Source of the DNA: Micromonospora echinospora
GTDB taxonomy: Bacteria; Actinomycetota; Actinomycetes; Mycobacteriales; Micromonosporaceae
Reading direction: 5' to 3'
DNA length: 64,000 nucleotides
NCBI RefSeq assembly: GCF_014203425.1
Contig: NZ_JACHJC010000001.1
Span: forward strand, 4,800,001 to 4,864,000
This document shows positions 18,101 to 29,689 of the stretch, one piece after another; within the stretch, counting starts at the first letter, position 1, and each line of letters opens with the position of its first letter. The position numbers and the translations under genes were made by a program. The notes beneath the pieces were generated by a model. The model saw only the letters and a list, made by a program, of their open reading frames with translations, was not told the origin of the DNA and searched no databases.

Positions 18101-18784
18101 TCAGGGCGCCGGCGGGCGTTGGCCGTAGACGTTCTGGTAACGGTCGTAGAGCGAGTCGATGTCGGCCGGCGCGATCGGCAGCGGCTGCCCGAGCGCTCGG
18201 GCCAGGTGCGCGGTACGGGCGACGTCCTCGCACATCACGGCGGCCTTGACCGCCGCCCGGGCGTCCCGGCCGATGGTGAAGACGCCGTGGTTGCGCATGA
18301 GCACCGCGGGCGAGCGGTGCCCGGACAGCGTGCTGACGATCCCCTTGCCGATGTCGTCGCCGCCGATCAGCGCGAACGGCCCGACCGGGATCTCCCCGCC
18401 GAACTCGTCGGCCTGCGCGGTCAGCCAGCACGGGATCGCCTCGCCCCGGGCCGCCCAGGCGGTGGCGTAGCCGCTGTGGGTGTGCACCACGCCGCCGACC
18501 TCGGGCATCGCGCGGTAGACGTAGGCGTGCGCGGCGGTGTCGCTGGACGGCGAGCCGCCGCCGTCGACGACAGCGCCGCCCAGGTCGCAGACCACCATGG
18601 ACTCGGCGGTCAGGTCGTCGTAGTCGACCCCGCTGGGCTTGATGACCATCAGGTCCTGACCGGGTACGCGGGCCGAGACGTTGCCGGCGGTCCAGGCCAC
18701 CAGTCCGTAGCGGGTCAGCTCGCGGTGCAGGCGGGCCACCGTCTCGCGCAACGCGGCGACCTGGCCGACGACGCCGGCGCTCAT
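18101..18784 (-). CDS. araD: L-ribulose-5-phosphate 4-epimerase
   Basis: The 227-residue class II aldolase-like protein converts L-ribulose-5-phosphate to D-xylulose-5-phosphate, the last step of the arabinose pathway. Visible family features are the substrate-phosphate segment TAGNVSARVPG, the IKPSGVDYDDLT segment, the zinc ligands in VVHTHSGYATAWA, and the third His in MRNHGVFTIG. The length matches AraD. The ATG at 18784 overlaps the araB stop by ATGA. A fuculose-phosphate aldolase would share the fold, but linkage to araB and araA supports AraD. Confidence 0.93.
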   Translation of the reverse strand: MSAGVVGQVAALRETVARLHRELTRYGLVAWTAGNVSARVPGQDLMVIKPSGVDYDDLTAESMVVCDLGGAVVDGGGSPSSDTAAHAYVYRAMPEVGGVVHTHSGYATAWAARGEAIPCWLTAQADEFGGEIPVGPFALIGGDDIGKGIVSTLSGHRSPAVLMRNHGVFTIGRDARAAVKAAVMCEDVARTAHLARALGQPLPIAPADIDSLYDRYQNVYGQRPPAP

Positions 18785-20463
18785 CCCACCACCTCCAGGC
18801 TCGCGGGGGTACGCGCCGGGGCGGCGTCGGCCGCCGCGTTGCGGATCGCCCGCAGGCGCAGCATGACGTCGTTCGCGCCGCGGCCGAAGTGGTCGTGCAG
18901 CGCGCGGTACTCGGCGTAGAGGGCGTCGTACACCCGGACGTTCTCCGGTACGGGCCGGTAGACGGCCTCCTCGATCCGTCCCATGGCGGCGGACGCCTCG
19001 TGGATCGTCGGGTACGCGCCCGCGGCGACCGCCGCGTGGATGGCCGAGCCGAGCGCCGGCCCCTGGGCGGAGCCGATGATGCTCAGCGGCCGGTTCGTGA
19101 CGTCGGCGTAGATCTGCATCAGCAGCCGGTTGGAGGTGAGCCCGCCGGCCACGACCAGGTCGTCGACCGGCACTCCGGCCTGCGCGAACGCCTCGACGAT
19201 CATCCGGGTGCCGTACGCGGTGGCCTCCAGCAGCGCCCGGTAGACGTCCGGCGGCCGGGTGGCCAGCGTCAGCCCGACGATCAGCCCGCTCAGGTCGTGG
19301 TTGACCAGCAGGGACCGGTTGCCGTTCCACCAGTCCAGCGCCACCAGGCCGTGCGCGCCGACCGGCTGGGCCGCGGCGGCCTCGGTGAGCCGCTCGTGCG
19401 AGTCGAATCCGGCCGGGGCGCCGTGGCGCACGAACCAGCCGAAGATGTCCCCCACGCCGCTCTGCCCGGCCTCGAAGCCCCAGGCGCCGGGGCTGATGCC
19501 GCCGTCGACCACGCCGCACATGCCCGGCACCTCGGCCGGGTGGGTGCCGTTGAGCACGTGGCAGGTGGAGGTGCCCATGATGGCCACCAGCCGGCCGGGC
19601 CGCAGCGCCTGGGCGGCGGCGGCGGTGACGTGCGCGTCGACGTTGCCGACCGCTACCGCGATGCCCTCGGGCAGGCCGGTCCAGGCGGCGGCGCGGGCGT
19701 CGAGCGCGCCGGCCCGCGCGCCCAGCGGCAGCAGCGGACCGTCCAGCTTGGTCACGAAGTCGGTGAAACCCGGGTCGAGCGCGGCCAGGTAGTCGGGTGA
19801 CGGGTACCGGCCGTCCTGCCGGATGCCCTTGTAGCCGGCGGTGCAGACGTTGCGCGTCTCGACCCCGCACAGCTGCCAGACGATCCAGTCGGCCGCCTCG
19901 ATGAAGCGCTCGGCGCGCCGGTAGACCTCCGGGTCCTCGTCCAGGATCTGGAGTCCCTTGGCGAACTGCCACTCCGCCGAGATCTTGCCGCCGTAGCGGC
20001 CGATCCACGGTTCGTCCCGCTCGTGCGCCAGCGCGTTGATCCGGTCGGCGTGCGGCTGCGCGGCGTGGTGCTTCCAGAGCTTGACCCAGGCGTGCGGCCG
20101 GTGGCGCAGCTCCGGGATCTCGCACAGCGGCGTGCCGTCGGCGAGCGTCGGCAGGACGGTGCAGGCGGTGAAGTCGATGCCGATCCCGACCACCCGCGCC
20201 GGATCCACACCGGCAGCGGAGAGCGCGGCCGGTACGGCGTGGCGCAGCACGTCGCGGTAGTCGTCGGGATCCTGCAGCGCCCAGTCCGGCGGCAACGCCG
20301 GGCCGTCGTCGGGCAGCGCGGTCTCGATGACCCCGTGCCGGTACTCGTGCACCGCTGTGCCGAGTTCGGCGCCGTCGCGGACCCGGACCACCAGCGCCCG
20401 GCCGGACAACGTGCCGAAGTCGACCCCGATCACGTACCGGTCGGACGCGTCCACTTCGCTCAT
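18781..20463 (-). CDS. araB: L-ribulokinase
   Basis: The 560-residue FGGY-family kinase phosphorylates L-ribulose at the 5-hydroxyl with ATP. The N-terminal ATP-binding segment (YVIGVDFGTLSGRALVVRV), the ribulokinase-typical GIGIDFTACTVLP and HRPHAWVKLWKHH segments, and the C-terminal GGLTSNRLLMQIYADV segment are present. The ATG at 20463 has GGAGGTGCAA immediately upstream; the in-frame GTG at 20469 sits inside that site and is rejected. It is the first gene of the seven-gene ara operon, whose promoter overlaps a LacI-type operator. Confidence 0.96.
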   Translation of the reverse strand: MSEVDASDRYVIGVDFGTLSGRALVVRVRDGAELGTAVHEYRHGVIETALPDDGPALPPDWALQDPDDYRDVLRHAVPAALSAAGVDPARVVGIGIDFTACTVLPTLADGTPLCEIPELRHRPHAWVKLWKHHAAQPHADRINALAHERDEPWIGRYGGKISAEWQFAKGLQILDEDPEVYRRAERFIEAADWIVWQLCGVETRNVCTAGYKGIRQDGRYPSPDYLAALDPGFTDFVTKLDGPLLPLGARAGALDARAAAWTGLPEGIAVAVGNVDAHVTAAAAQALRPGRLVAIMGTSTCHVLNGTHPAEVPGMCGVVDGGISPGAWGFEAGQSGVGDIFGWFVRHGAPAGFDSHERLTEAAAAQPVGAHGLVALDWWNGNRSLLVNHDLSGLIVGLTLATRPPDVYRALLEATAYGTRMIVEAFAQAGVPVDDLVVAGGLTSNRLLMQIYADVTNRPLSIIGSAQGPALGSAIHAAVAAGAYPTIHEASAAMGRIEEAVYRPVPENVRVYDALYAEYRALHDHFGRGANDVMLRLRAIRNAAADAAPARTPASLEVVG

Positions 20464-20490
20464 TTGCACCTCCGCCGTGTCACGGAGTTA

Positions 20491-20519
20491 GTGTTAGCGC
20501 TCACATACACATCCGTCAA
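20491..20519 (-). promoter_or_regulatory. ara operon promoter with overlapping LacI-type operator
   Basis: On the minus strand TTGACG (20519-20514), a 17-nt spacer and TAACAC (20496-20491) form the promoter. The operator TGTTAGCGCTCACA (20492-20505, plus-strand reading) covers the -10 and half the spacer, so bound repressor would block RNA polymerase. Confidence 0.75.
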
Positions 20520-20652
20520 GACACGTCCGGGCAACAGCTACGTAACGAGGATCGCCGTCCGGGACCGACGCCCGCGGGCCCCCGTGGACCGGCCCGACCG
20601 CCGACCGCGGAGATCCACGCCGGGAGCGCCGGCGAACCCCGGGCCAGCCCTC

Positions 20653-20666
20653 TGTTAACGACAACA
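20653..20666. promoter_or_regulatory. weak operator-like site in the ara divergent region
   Basis: TGTTAACGACAACA matches the strong site at 26880-26893 in 11 of 14 positions. It lies about midway between the araB and GH27 operators and could be an auxiliary looping site. It does not overlap an evident promoter. Confidence 0.35.
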
Positions 20667-20738
20667 ATCAATGGAACTTCCGGAAATTCTCTCGGCGGTT
20701 CCGGCACCCCGGTCCCAAGCGACCAGGTCCCGCCGCAG

Positions 20739-20769
20739 GGCCGCTCAGAGGGCCTTTCAGCGGCCTTTT
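20739..20769 (+). terminator. T-tailed hairpin inside the ara divergent region
   Basis: GGCCGCT (20739-20745) and AGCGGCC (20759-20765) enclose a 13-nt loop and are followed directly by TTTTCTCTC. A T-run is rare for terminators in this GC-rich window. It would stop plus-strand transcription before the GH27 promoter; what transcript it ends is unknown. Confidence 0.55.
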
Positions 20770-20829
20770 CTCTCGCCGCGACACCGCCGGCAGCCGGCCG
20801 CCGCGGGCGACCCGGGACCCGCACTCCTA

Positions 20830-20858
20830 TTTACATCTCTTGATGTCAGCGATAACAT
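20830..20858 (+). promoter_or_regulatory. GH27 promoter with overlapping LacI-type operator
   Basis: TTTACA (20830-20835), a 17-nt spacer and TAACAT (20853-20858) form the promoter. The operator TGTCAGCGATAACA (20844-20857) overlaps spacer and -10 exactly as at the ara, GH10 and second-importer promoters. Confidence 0.7.
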
Positions 20859-21104
20859 TTTCGCCATCCCAAGCGTTGTGGCGCCGCCGTCCGGGAAACC
20901 CCGGCGCCGCAGCCGGGCGGCGACGGACGGCGACCCCGTCGACCGCCGGACCCCCACCACCCACGAGCGCCCGCCGGCACCGTCCGGCCCTCTGGAAGTG
21001 CCGTGCCGCGTCCGTCCCCGTGGACCACGGGCGACGCCGTGCGACCGGCGGGCTGCTCCTTCCGGGCACCGGCACCGACCGCGCCCGGCCACCGAGGAGG
21101 ACCC

Positions 21105-22760
21105 GTGCGCAGATGGACCCGACGGACGCTCGCCGTCCTGGGTGTCGCGGCGGTGGCGCTCACAGCCACAGTCACCGACGGGGCAATGGCCCCACGCCCG
21201 GCCCGGGCGCTGGACAACGGCGTCGCCCGTACGCCGCCGATGGGGTGGAACACCTGGAACACCTTCGGCTGCAACATCAACGAGACCCTCATCCGGCAGA
21301 CCGCCGACGCGATAGTCGCCAACGGACTGCGCGACCTCGGGTACAAGTACGTCGTCGTGGACGACTGCTGGTTCAACCCGGACCGGGACGCGCAGGGCAA
21401 CCTCCAGGCGCACCCGCAGCGGTTCCCCAGCGGGATGAAGTCGCTCGGTGACTACCTGCACGCCCGGGGCCTGCTGTTCGGCATCTACCAGGTACCGCTG
21501 GACAAGACCTGCGCCCAGGTCGGCGGCGCGTTCCCCGGCGCCACCGGCAGCCTCAACCACGAGTACCAGGACGCGCGTCAGTTCGCCGCATGGGGCGTGG
21601 ACTACCTCAAGTACGACTGGTGCTCCGGCACCGGCACCATCAACGACCAGGTGGCGCGGTTCGGCATCATGCGCGACGCGCTGGCCTCCACCGGCCGGCC
21701 GATCGTCTACAGCATCAACCCCAACAGCTACCACGCCAAGACCGGGCCGCAGCGCAACTGGAGCGACGTGGCGAACCTCTGGCGGACCACCGAGGACATC
21801 ACCAACGCGTGGAACACCGGCCAGACCAACGGCTACCCGATGGGCATCCAGAACATCGTCGACGTCACGGTGCCGCTGGCCGGGTACGCCGCCCCCGGCG
21901 GGTTCAACGACCCGGACATGCTGGAGGTCGGCAACGGCGGCATGAACGACACGGAGATGCGCAGCCACTTCGCGCTGTGGACGATGCTGGCGGCGCCGCT
22001 GATGATGGGCAACGACGTACGCTCCGCCAGCTCGGCCACGCTGGCGATCCTGCGTAACGCCAACCTGGTCGCGATCAACCAGGACACGCTCGGCCGCCAG
22101 GCGGTCCAGGTCTCCTTCGACGGCACCCGGCGGGTGCTGGCCAAGCCGCTGGCGAACGGCGACGTGGCGGTCGCCCTGTTCAACCAGGGCAGCTCGACCA
22201 CTACCGTCTCCACCACGGCGGCGGCGGTGGGCAAGAGCGGCAGCTCGTTCACGCTGCGCGACGCGTGGACCGACGCCACCTCCTCCAGCACCGGCACGAT
22301 CTCCGCCAGCGTGCCCGCGCACGGCACCGTGGTCTACCGGGTCAGCGGCGGCGGCACCACCACCCCGCCGCCGGTCCCGACCACGTTCCGGCTGCGCAGC
22401 GAGTCGTCCGGCCGGTGCCTCGACGTCGACAACGCCGGCACCGCCAACGGCACCGGGACGCTGATCTGGGACTGTCACAACAACGCCAATCAGCAGTTCA
22501 CCGCCAACGGGCAGGCGTTGCAGGTGCTCGGCAAGTGCCTGGACGTGCCGACGAACGCGACCGCCGGCACCCGGGTGCAGATCTGGGACTGCAACGGCGG
22601 CACCAACCAGCAGTGGACGATCAACGGCAACGGCACGGTGAGCAACGTGCGCTTCCCGTCGCTGTGCCTGGACGTCGACAACGCGGGCACCGCCAACGGC
22701 ACCCGGGTGCTCGTCTGGACCTGCCACGGCAACACCAACCAGCGGTGGAGCCGGGCGTGA
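21105..22760 (+). CDS. secreted GH27 alpha-galactosidase-like enzyme with CBM13
   Basis: The 551-residue exported protein has a Sec signal to about residue 38, a GH27 barrel plus beta domain (about 40-415), a TTPPPVPTT linker and a ricin-type CBM13 (about 425-551; three QxW repeats). Asp171 in YLKYDWC is the nucleophile position and the NDPDM motif (Asp269/Asp271) carries the acid/base. The substrate-binding pair Asp86-Asp87 in VDDCW is intact, as in true alpha-galactosidases. GH27 also contains Streptomyces beta-L-arabinopyranosidases of the same architecture, which the arabinose context makes worth considering. The GTG at 21105 follows GAGGAGG; an upstream in-frame start would add 34 residues lacking signal character. 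Confidence 0.87.
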   Translation: MRRWTRRTLAVLGVAAVALTATVTDGAMAPRPARALDNGVARTPPMGWNTWNTFGCNINETLIRQTADAIVANGLRDLGYKYVVVDDCWFNPDRDAQGNLQAHPQRFPSGMKSLGDYLHARGLLFGIYQVPLDKTCAQVGGAFPGATGSLNHEYQDARQFAAWGVDYLKYDWCSGTGTINDQVARFGIMRDALASTGRPIVYSINPNSYHAKTGPQRNWSDVANLWRTTEDITNAWNTGQTNGYPMGIQNIVDVTVPLAGYAAPGGFNDPDMLEVGNGGMNDTEMRSHFALWTMLAAPLMMGNDVRSASSATLAILRNANLVAINQDTLGRQAVQVSFDGTRRVLAKPLANGDVAVALFNQGSSTTTVSTTAAAVGKSGSSFTLRDAWTDATSSSTGTISASVPAHGTVVYRVSGGGTTTPPPVPTTFRLRSESSGRCLDVDNAGTANGTGTLIWDCHNNANQQFTANGQALQVLGKCLDVPTNATAGTRVQIWDCNGGTNQQWTINGNGTVSNVRFPSLCLDVDNAGTANGTRVLVWTCHGNTNQRWSRA

Positions 22761-22782
22761 GCGGCTGCGGCCGGTGAACGGC

Positions 22783-22818
22783 GGTCGGCCGGACGAAGGG
22801 GCGAGCGTCCGGCCGGCC
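22783..22818. terminator. hairpin between GH27 and the convergent permease gene
   Basis: 13-nt arms (GGTCGGCCGGACG at 22783-22795 and CGTCCGGCCGGCC at 22806-22818) pair with one G-T-type mismatch around a 10-nt loop. It lies between the two stop codons and can serve both strands. Confidence 0.6.
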
Positions 22819-22819
22819 G

Positions 22820-24063
22820 TCACCGGGCGCCGGCGGCCCGGCGCTTGTTCCAGATGTCGAACGCCACAGCCACGAGCAGGACGAGGCCCTTCACCACCGA
22901 CTGGACGGACTGGTCGACGCCCATGAGCTGCATCCCGTTGCTCATCACCGCCATGATCAGGCCACCCACCACGGCGCCGACCACGGTGCCGACCCCGCCG
23001 GTGACCGCCGCGCCGCCGATGAAGGCCGCCGCGATCGCGTCCAGCTCGAACATGTTGCCGGCGGCCGGCTGGGCGCCGTTGGACCGGGACGAGTAGATCA
23101 CGCCGGCCACGGCGGACAGGAAGCCCATGTTGACGAAGATCCAGAAGTTGACCCGCTTCACCCGGACGCCGGACAGCATCGCCGCGGGCAGGTTGCCGCC
23201 GATCGCGTACACCTGCCGGCCGAACACGGTGCGGCGGGTGAGCAGGCCGTAGATCAGCACCAGCACGGCCAGCACGATGAGCACGATCGGCAGGCCGCGG
23301 GCGTTGGCGAGCTGCCAGGCGAACCACATGACCACGGCGCCGACCACCACGATCCGCAGGACGAACAGCGGGAACGACTCCACCGGCTGCTCGTGGCGCA
23401 CCCGGGCGACCCGGGTCCGGAACACGCTCACCGCGTACCCGACCACGGCGAACGCGCCGATGAACAGCGTGAAGGCGTCGTAGCCCTCGCCGCCCAGCAG
23501 ACCGTTGAGGAAGCCGGCGGCGACCCGCTGGTACTCGGCCGGGAACGGCGACAGCGAGATGTTGTCCAGCACCCGCAGGGTGAGGCCGCGGAACAGGAGC
23601 ATGCCGGCCAGGGTGACGATGAAGGCCGGGATCCCGGCGTACGCGACCCAGAGCCCGTGCCACGCGCCGACCGCGACGCCCACCGCGAGCGCGGCCAGCA
23701 CGCCGACCCACCAGGGCATGCCTTCCCGGATGACGAGCACCGCGGAGACCGCTCCGGTGAGCGCCACCACCGATCCCACGGACAGGTCGATGTGGCCGCC
23801 GATGATCACGACGACCATGCCGATCGCGAGCACCAGGATGTAGGAGTACTGGAGCACGATGTTGGTGAGGTTGCCGGGGCTCAGCGAGACGCCGTCGGTG
23901 AGGACCGCGAACAGCGCGACGATCACCACCAGGGCGATGTAGATGCCGCTCTGGCGCAGGTTGCCGAGGATCAGCGTGCGCGGATCGCTGGTGCCGGTGT
24001 GCAGGCTCGCGGCCGCGCCGGTGTCGGGCGCGGCGACCTTCGGGGAGGTGGGCTTCGTGCTGG

Positions 24064-24067
<4 letters not shown>
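22820..24067 (-). CDS. multiple-sugar ABC transporter permease (MmsB/GguB/XylH-like)
   Basis: The 415-residue CUT2 permease is longer than the two in the ara operon, as is typical of the XylH/GguB branch with extra central membrane segments. It contains [23 protein letters not shown] and the late GGAAVTGGVGTVVGAVVGG motif, with about 11-13 hydrophobic segments after a polar 30-residue N-terminus. The ATG at 24067 overlaps the ATPase stop by ATGA. It completes a three-gene importer operon (binding protein, ATPase, permease) and ends against GH27. Xylose, arabinose or galactose-type aldoses are the family substrates. Confidence 0.92.
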
Positions 24068-25602
<1,535 letters not shown>

Positions 25603-25644
25603 GGGTATCCGTCCTGCTCGTGGTCGTGGTGTCCGGAGCGGGGC

Positions 25645-25675
25645 GGGCCCGGTGGCACGGCACGCCACCGGGCCC
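25645..25675 (-). terminator. intercistronic hairpin after the second binding-protein gene
   Basis: Perfect 12-bp arms GGGCCCGGTGGC (25645-25656) and GCCACCGGGCCC (25664-25675) enclose a 7-nt loop, 10 nt after the binding-protein stop and before the ATPase gene. Same placement as the hairpin at 16971 in the ara importer. Confidence 0.6.
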
Positions 25676-25685
25676 AGCGGTCGGA

Positions 25686-26825
25686 TCAGCCGGCTCGGCC
25701 GGCGGCGACCTCCTGCTCGGTCAGGTAACCGGAGTCGATCAGGACGGACTTGATGTCCTCCTTGTAGACGGTCTGGACCGGCAGCAGGAACGCGGGCACG
25801 ACCTTGACGCCGTTGTTGTACGCCTTGGTCTCGTTGGCCTTCGGCTCCTCCTTGCGCAGGAACGCCTCGGCGGCGATCGCCGCCTGCTCGGCCAGCAGCC
25901 GGGTGTCCTTGAACACGGTGGAGCTCTGCACGCCGTCGTTGATGAGCTTGACCGACGCGACCTCGGCGTCCTGGCCGGTCACCACCGGCAACTTCTTGGC
26001 GCCGCCGCGGTAACCGGCGTTCTGCAGGGCGGTGATGATGCCCCGGGACAGGCCGTCGAAGGGCGACAGCACGCCGTCGACCTTGCTGCCGTCGTTGTAG
26101 CTGGAGGTGAGCAGGTCCTCCATCCGCTTCTGCGCGGTCTCCTGCTGCCAGCGCAGGATGGCGGCCTGCTCGATCTTGATCTGCCCCGACTTGACCTTCA
26201 GCGTCCCCGCGTCGAGGTACGGCTTGAGCGTGTCCATCGCGCCGTTGAAGAAGAAGCCGGCGTTGTTGTCGTCGAGCGAGCCGGCGAACAACTCCACGTT
26301 GAACGGGCCGGTCGCGGTCCCCTTGGACCCGTCCTTGTTCAGCAGGCCGAGGCCGACCAGCAGCGCGTTGGCCTGCGCCACGCCCACCTTGTAGTTGTCG
26401 AAGCTGACGTAGAAGCTGACGTTCGGGCTGTTGCGGATGAGCCGGTCGTAGGAGATGACCGGGATCTTCGCGGCCGCGGCGGCCTGGAGCTGGCCGCTGA
26501 GCGCGGTGCCGTCGATCGGGGCGATGACCAGCACGTCCGCGCCCTGGGTGATCATCTGGTCGATCTGCTGCGACTGGGTGGGGATGTCGTCCCCGGCGTA
26601 CTGCAGGTCGACCTTGTAGCCCTTCGCCTGCAACTTCTCCTTCACCGAGTTGCCGTCGGCGATCCACCGTTCCGAGGTCTGGGTCGGCATCGAGACGCCG
26701 ATCGTCAGGTCGCCGGGCTTGGCGGAGCTGGTGTCCGAGCCGCCTCCGGCGCCCTCGCCGCTGCACGCGGCCAGGCTGATCGCGAGCGCGGCGCCGCTGA
26801 CTGCGGCAAGGAATCGTCTGCGCAC
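25686..26825 (-). CDS. multiple-sugar-binding lipoprotein (ChvE/XylF-like)
   Basis: The 379-residue protein has a lipoprotein signal (MRRRFLAAVSG, then AISLAAC, Cys near 21), a Ser/Gly-rich spacer and a type-1 sugar-binding fold (TIGVSMPTQTSERWIADGNSVKEKL, then VLVIAPIDGTAL and VVTGQDAEVASVKLINDG). These segments resemble ChvE and related aldose-binding proteins. The GTG at 26825 is chosen because GAGAGGACGCTC precedes it and it puts the signal at the N-terminus. It is first in the operon, 54 nt downstream of a promoter covered by a LacI-type operator, so it is expected to be induced with the arabinose genes. Confidence 0.92.
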   Translation of the reverse strand: MRRRFLAAVSGAALAISLAACSGEGAGGGSDTSSAKPGDLTIGVSMPTQTSERWIADGNSVKEKLQAKGYKVDLQYAGDDIPTQSQQIDQMITQGADVLVIAPIDGTALSGQLQAAAAAKIPVISYDRLIRNSPNVSFYVSFDNYKVGVAQANALLVGLGLLNKDGSKGTATGPFNVELFAGSLDDNNAGFFFNGAMDTLKPYLDAGTLKVKSGQIKIEQAAILRWQQETAQKRMEDLLTSSYNDGSKVDGVLSPFDGLSRGIITALQNAGYRGGAKKLPVVTGQDAEVASVKLINDGVQSSTVFKDTRLLAEQAAIAAEAFLRKEEPKANETKAYNNGVKVVPAFLLPVQTVYKEDIKSVLIDSGYLTEQEVAAGRAG

Positions 26826-26878
26826 GAGCGTCCTCTCCCCTCCGTGGGCCCCTGTGACACAGGTAACCGTCACGGCGA

Positions 26879-26907
26879 GTGTTAACGCTCACAAGTTGCC
26901 CCGTCAA
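26879..26907 (-). promoter_or_regulatory. second importer promoter with overlapping LacI-type operator
   Basis: On the minus strand TTGACG (26907-26902), a 17-nt spacer and TAACAC (26884-26879) match the araB promoter in both hexamers and spacing. The operator TGTTAACGCTCACA lies at 26880-26893. Confidence 0.75.
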
Positions 26908-26973
26908 CCAATCGCGCGAAATGTGCACGTCTCTTTCTTGTAACAGAGACGGCGGTCCAGGTAGGACGCGTCC

Positions 26974-27015
26974 GGGACACGCGGGGACGGCACGTCGCGC
27001 CGCCCCCGCGGACCC
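26974..27015 (-). terminator. imperfect hairpin terminator of the GH10 gene
   Basis: GGGACACGCGGGGACGG (26974-26990) pairs imperfectly with CCGCCCCCGCGGACCC (27000-27015), 4 nt after the GH10 stop. It isolates the xylanase gene from the downstream importer promoter. Confidence 0.45.
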
Positions 27016-27018
27016 GGC

Positions 27019-28485
<1,467 letters not shown>

Positions 28486-28502
28486 TCATGCCCTGCCATC
28501 GA

Positions 28503-28531
28503 CTGTGAGCGATAACATCCCCCGGCGTCAA
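28503..28531 (-). promoter_or_regulatory. GH10 promoter with overlapping LacI-type operator
   Basis: On the minus strand TTGACG (28531-28526), a 17-nt spacer and TCACAG (28508-28503) form the promoter. The plus-strand site TGTGAGCGATAACA (28504-28517) is identical to the one at 11716-11729. About 130 nt of leader precede the ATG. Confidence 0.74.
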
Positions 28532-28552
28532 CCCCCTGCGAGCACCCCGGTG

Positions 28553-29647
28553 CTAGGGGTACACGTCCTCGTGCGCCTTGCGGTAGTCGACGATCTCGTC
28601 CAGCCGGCCGGTCGCGGCGTGCGTCACCCAGGCCGGGTTGCCGAGCAGCGCGCGACCCAGCGCGACCAGGTCGAACTCCCCGTCCGCCAGCCGCGCGGCC
28701 AGGCCCGCCACCGACTCCGGGCCGCCCTCGCGCAGAAACTCCCGGCGCAGCCCGACCGAGCCCACGGTGATCGACGGCAGGCCGGTGAGACGCTTCGCCC
28801 AGCCGGCCAGGTTCAGCGCCGAGCCGGGGAACGCCGGCTGCCAGAAGCGGCGCTGCGAGGCGTGCAGGACGTCCGCGCCGGCCTCGGCGAACGCGGTGAG
28901 GATCTGCGCCAGCTCGGCCGGAGTCTCCGCGATCCGCGCGTCGAACGCGCGCTCCTTGAACTGGGAGAACCGCACGATCACCGGCCGGCCGGCCGGGACC
29001 TGCGCGCGTACCGCGCGCACCACGGCCGCCGGGAACGCCGCCCGCCGCGCCGGGGAGCCACCGAACGCGTCGGTCCGGCGGTTCGTGTACGGCCACAGGA
29101 ACTCGTCCAGCAGGTAGCCGTGCGCGGCGTGGATCTCGATCGCGTCGAAACCCGCCCGGACCGCCACCCGGGCCGCGTCCGCGTACGCCGCCAGCAGCTC
29201 GTCCGCGTCGGCGGCGGTCATCGCGTGCGGCGCGGGGCGGCCCGGCTCGCGTACCCCCGAGGGAGCCCACGCCGGGCGGCCGTCGACCGGCTCGCGCAGG
29301 CTGCCCAGGTGCCACAGCTGCGCGGCGATCCGGCCGCCGGCGGCGTGCACCGCCTCGACCACGCCCCGCCAGCCCGCCTCGGCCGCACCCGCCGTCATCC
29401 GGGGAACGGTGTCCTCGTGGCCGGCGCTGGGATGGTCCACCAGCACGCCCTCGGTGACGATCAGGCCGATGCCCGCCGCGGCGCGGCGCCGGTAGTACTC
29501 GGCCATCTCCGGCGTCGGCACGCCGCCCGGCGCGCGGTTGCGGGTCATCGGCGCCATCACGAAGCGGGACGGCAACGACAGCCCGGCGACGGTGACCGGT
29601 TCCAGCAGCGGCGTCACCGGCGATCCGGTGTCCAGAGTCGCGTTCAT
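28553..29647 (-). CDS. NADH:flavin oxidoreductase, Old Yellow Enzyme family
   Basis: The 364-residue FMN-dependent TIM-barrel reductase would reduce electrophilic enones or nitro compounds with NAD(P)H. Features include the N-terminal LPSRFVMAPMTRNRA, the FMN/substrate segment GIEIHAAHGYLLDEFLWPYTNRRTDAFGG-like region at about residues 160-190 (His-Ala-Ala-His, Tyr), and the late VALGRALLGNPAW phosphate-binding loop. It lies 42 nt downstream of a MerR-family gene on the same strand, with a 16-bp palindrome between them. The likely role is detoxification under MerR control. The exact electrophile is unknown. Confidence 0.9.
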   Translation of the reverse strand: MNATLDTGSPVTPLLEPVTVAGLSLPSRFVMAPMTRNRAPGGVPTPEMAEYYRRRAAAGIGLIVTEGVLVDHPSAGHEDTVPRMTAGAAEAGWRGVVEAVHAAGGRIAAQLWHLGSLREPVDGRPAWAPSGVREPGRPAPHAMTAADADELLAAYADAARVAVRAGFDAIEIHAAHGYLLDEFLWPYTNRRTDAFGGSPARRAAFPAAVVRAVRAQVPAGRPVIVRFSQFKERAFDARIAETPAELAQILTAFAEAGADVLHASQRRFWQPAFPGSALNLAGWAKRLTGLPSITVGSVGLRREFLREGGPESVAGLAARLADGEFDLVALGRALLGNPAWVTHAATGRLDEIVDYRKAHEDVYP

Positions 29648-29663
29648 GACCCGACGTTAGGAG

Positions 29664-29679
29664 TTGACACCGGTGTCAA
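29664..29679. promoter_or_regulatory. perfect 16-bp palindrome between the MerR and OYE genes
   Basis: TTGACACCGGTGTCAA is fully self-complementary. It lies 10 nt after the MerR stop and 16 nt before the OYE ATG, so the OYE gene probably has its own MerR-controlled promoter. TTGACA can serve as -35, but then the transcript would start almost at the ATG. Confidence 0.6.
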
Positions 29680-29689
29680 GGGCAAGCGC

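Larger units (their letters stand above)
20464..21104. other. 641-nt divergent control region between araB and GH27
   Basis: This gap holds the araB promoter/operator (20491-20519), a weaker operator-like copy (20653-20666), a palindromic TTCCGGAAAT (20678-20687), a T-tailed hairpin on the plus strand (20739-20769) and the GH27 promoter/operator (20830-20858). About 245 nt of GH27 leader follow, with no clear structure seen. No credible short gene was found. Confidence 0.6.

Noticed and set aside
29664..29679. Classical MerR promoter with 19-20 bp spacing at the OYE gene
   Set aside because: TTGACA is present, but no good -10 lies 19-20 nt downstream before the ATG; the palindrome itself stands, the promoter geometry does not.
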